From contig CALXLT010000012.1 of NCBI GenBank assembly GCA_944389275.1, positions 1-64,000 of the forward strand: a stretch of 64,000 nt of DNA, read 5' to 3'. The notes below the pieces were generated by a model. The model was not told the DNA's origin, did no database searches, and was given only the letters and a program-made list of their open reading frames with translations. Numbering within the stretch: position 1 is the stretch's first letter; every line of letters begins with the position of its first letter. Shown here one piece after another: positions 63,399-64,000 of the stretch. Made by a program: the position numbers and the translations under genes. The DNA comes from an uncultured Spirochaetaceae bacterium. Its GTDB lineage: Bacteria > Spirochaetota > Spirochaetia > Sphaerochaetales > Sphaerochaetaceae.

Positions 63399-63407
63399 AT
63401 CAACGCA

Positions 63408-63429
63408 GAGCCTCGCGAAAGCGGGGCTC
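63408..63429 (+). terminator. Hairpin terminator after trpS
   Basis: GAGCCTCGC (63408-63416), GAAA loop, GCGGGGCTC (63421-63429); one G-T wobble. It is followed by ATAATCTTTC, a weak U-tract. Confidence 0.65.
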
Positions 63430-63646
63430 ATAATCTTTCATTTATTGGTGATTAAGACGGAAAACAGCGGTTAATCGCCAAGATATTAATGATTATCCTA
63501 CCGTTTATCATTTGGAAATCGCATATAACAAAATAGTTTCAAAAAGGTTACAGCGAATATAAATCAGTAATCTATATATTTAAAATACAACAAGATAATC
63601 TCAAATTTAAATTAGATTCAATTTCTGTAAAAAGTTCAAAAAGTAC

Positions 63647-63677
63647 TTGACAAATATGTACTGGGGGGGGGTAGCCT
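63647..63677 (+). promoter_or_regulatory. Promoter with poly-G spacer, candidate phase-variable
   Basis: A perfect -35 TTGACA (63647-63652) is followed by a 19-bp spacer and TAGCCT (63672-63677), the only -10-like hexamer at usable distance. The spacer contains a run of nine G (63663-63671). AGTAC (63642-63646) and GTACT (63658-63662) form a short inverted repeat around the -35. Loss of two G would give the optimal 17-bp spacing, so G-run length could switch transcription of the lipoprotein gene. Confidence 0.55.
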
Positions 63678-63716
63678 TAGTGTATCAAAAATTGATTTCG
63701 GAGGATTTTGGAAATT

Positions 63717-64000
63717 ATGAAGAAATTCATTATTGCTATGCTTTGCGTAGCCGTATTGTTCGGTTTCGCGGCATGTGACAACAGCACGGGCAATCCTGCT
63801 GACACGGATACAACAACATCCACACCAGTATCTGAAGCAACTCAGCTGAGATCTGCTGCTGCATCTCTTGCGAATTGGTTCTATTCCACAGTAGATGACG
63901 GAAAGGCACCAATTGATATTAAGGGAATCATTGAAGGTGCAGATAAGTATAATGCGTCATTTGCTGATGGTAAGCTTACTATCACAAAGTCATATCCTGC
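63717..64000 (+). CDS. Lipoprotein, start only (runs off the window)
   Basis: The first 94 codons of a lipoprotein. A signal peptide (KKFIIAMLCVAVLFGFAAC) ends in a lipobox with Cys20, followed by a Thr/Ser/Pro-rich linker (TDTTTSTPVSEA) and the beginning of a globular domain (NWFYSTVDDGKAP). The family is not recognised. GGAGG lies about 17 nt before the ATG, with a nearer weak site GGA. It is the likely target of the poly-G-spaced promoter. Confidence 0.75.
   Translation, partial: MKKFIIAMLCVAVLFGFAACDNSTGNPADTDTTTSTPVSEATQLRSAAASLANWFYSTVDDGKAPIDIKGIIEGADKYNASFADGKLTITKSYP

Larger units (their letters stand above)
63399..63716. other. AT-rich intergenic region before the final lipoprotein gene
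   Basis: 318 bp with no gene. It holds the trpS terminator at the left, then an AT-rich stretch with several short inverted repeats (for example TTAATGATTA near 63487), and at the right a promoter with a nine-G spacer. Confidence 0.6.

Overview
The window looks like a chromosomal segment of a host-associated (probably gut) bacterium. My best guess is a spirochaete of the Treponema/Sphaerochaeta type. The grounds are a eukaryote-like (type 2) isoleucyl-tRNA synthetase, LicD/glycolipid-type surface genes, several lipoproteins, a Wzi/TP-type outer-membrane barrel, repeated large ATPase-nuclease genes and a poly-G tract in a lipoprotein promoter. This assignment is inference; there is no 16S gene here. 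The beta-glucuronidase fits an animal gut. The tRNA gene does not encode CCA and a CCA-adding enzyme is present.

Layout. 1-9,900: a visibly AT-richer surface-glycan locus holding a glycolipid glycosyltransferase, a fused nucleotidyltransferase-aminotransferase, an opine-dehydrogenase-like enzyme, a flippase, three further glycosyltransferases (GT32-like, GT14-like, GT-D) and a LicD-type phosphotransferase. 10,000-14,000: a putative defence segment with an ATPase-nuclease gene and a two-gene ATPase plus TOPRIM-like operon. 14,200-23,400: central metabolism (NfnAB, a PTS EIIA domain, folate cyclo-ligase, AvtA, a glutaminase-less GMP synthase subunit) with an outer-membrane barrel protein and a lipoprotein FKBP. 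23,600-31,700: a second accessory stretch (DUF4160/DUF2442 pair, PIN remnant, an unknown protein, a MerR-controlled dehydrogenase, a flavodoxin/DUF3793 operon with two identical-half-site palindromes, a second ATPase-nuclease, a purine permease). 31,700-46,300: beta-glucuronidase, transporters, phosphatases, RNA-modification genes. 46,300-63,400: dense housekeeping block (ispE, tRNA-Gln, rplY-pth-tilS-ftsH-lepA-galM-udk, rpmF-acpP-rnc, cca, ileS-lipoprotein-fmdB-trpS). 63,400-64,000: AT-rich region and the start of a lipoprotein gene.

How the genes work together. The surface locus could build and export a glycan or glycolipid carrying a nucleotide-activated amino substituent: the fused enzyme would make and activate it, the opine-type enzyme could N-alkylate it, and LicD would transfer it. 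The housekeeping blocks are tightly packed with ATGA/GTGA/TGATG overlaps, and several convergent neighbours share their 3' ends.

The main unexpected signals are: (1) many genes on both strands have a -10-like hexamer ending only 6-9 nt before the start codon and no Shine-Dalgarno, which predicts widespread leaderless mRNA; (2) a nine-G run inside the -35/-10 spacer of the last gene, a phase-variation geometry; (3) the fused nucleotidyltransferase-aminotransferase with opine dehydrogenase and LicD; (4) the ATPase/TOPRIM-like two-gene system; (5) duplicated operator-like palindromes at two promoters. All calls come from reading the sequence and from remembered family signatures; no database search was run.
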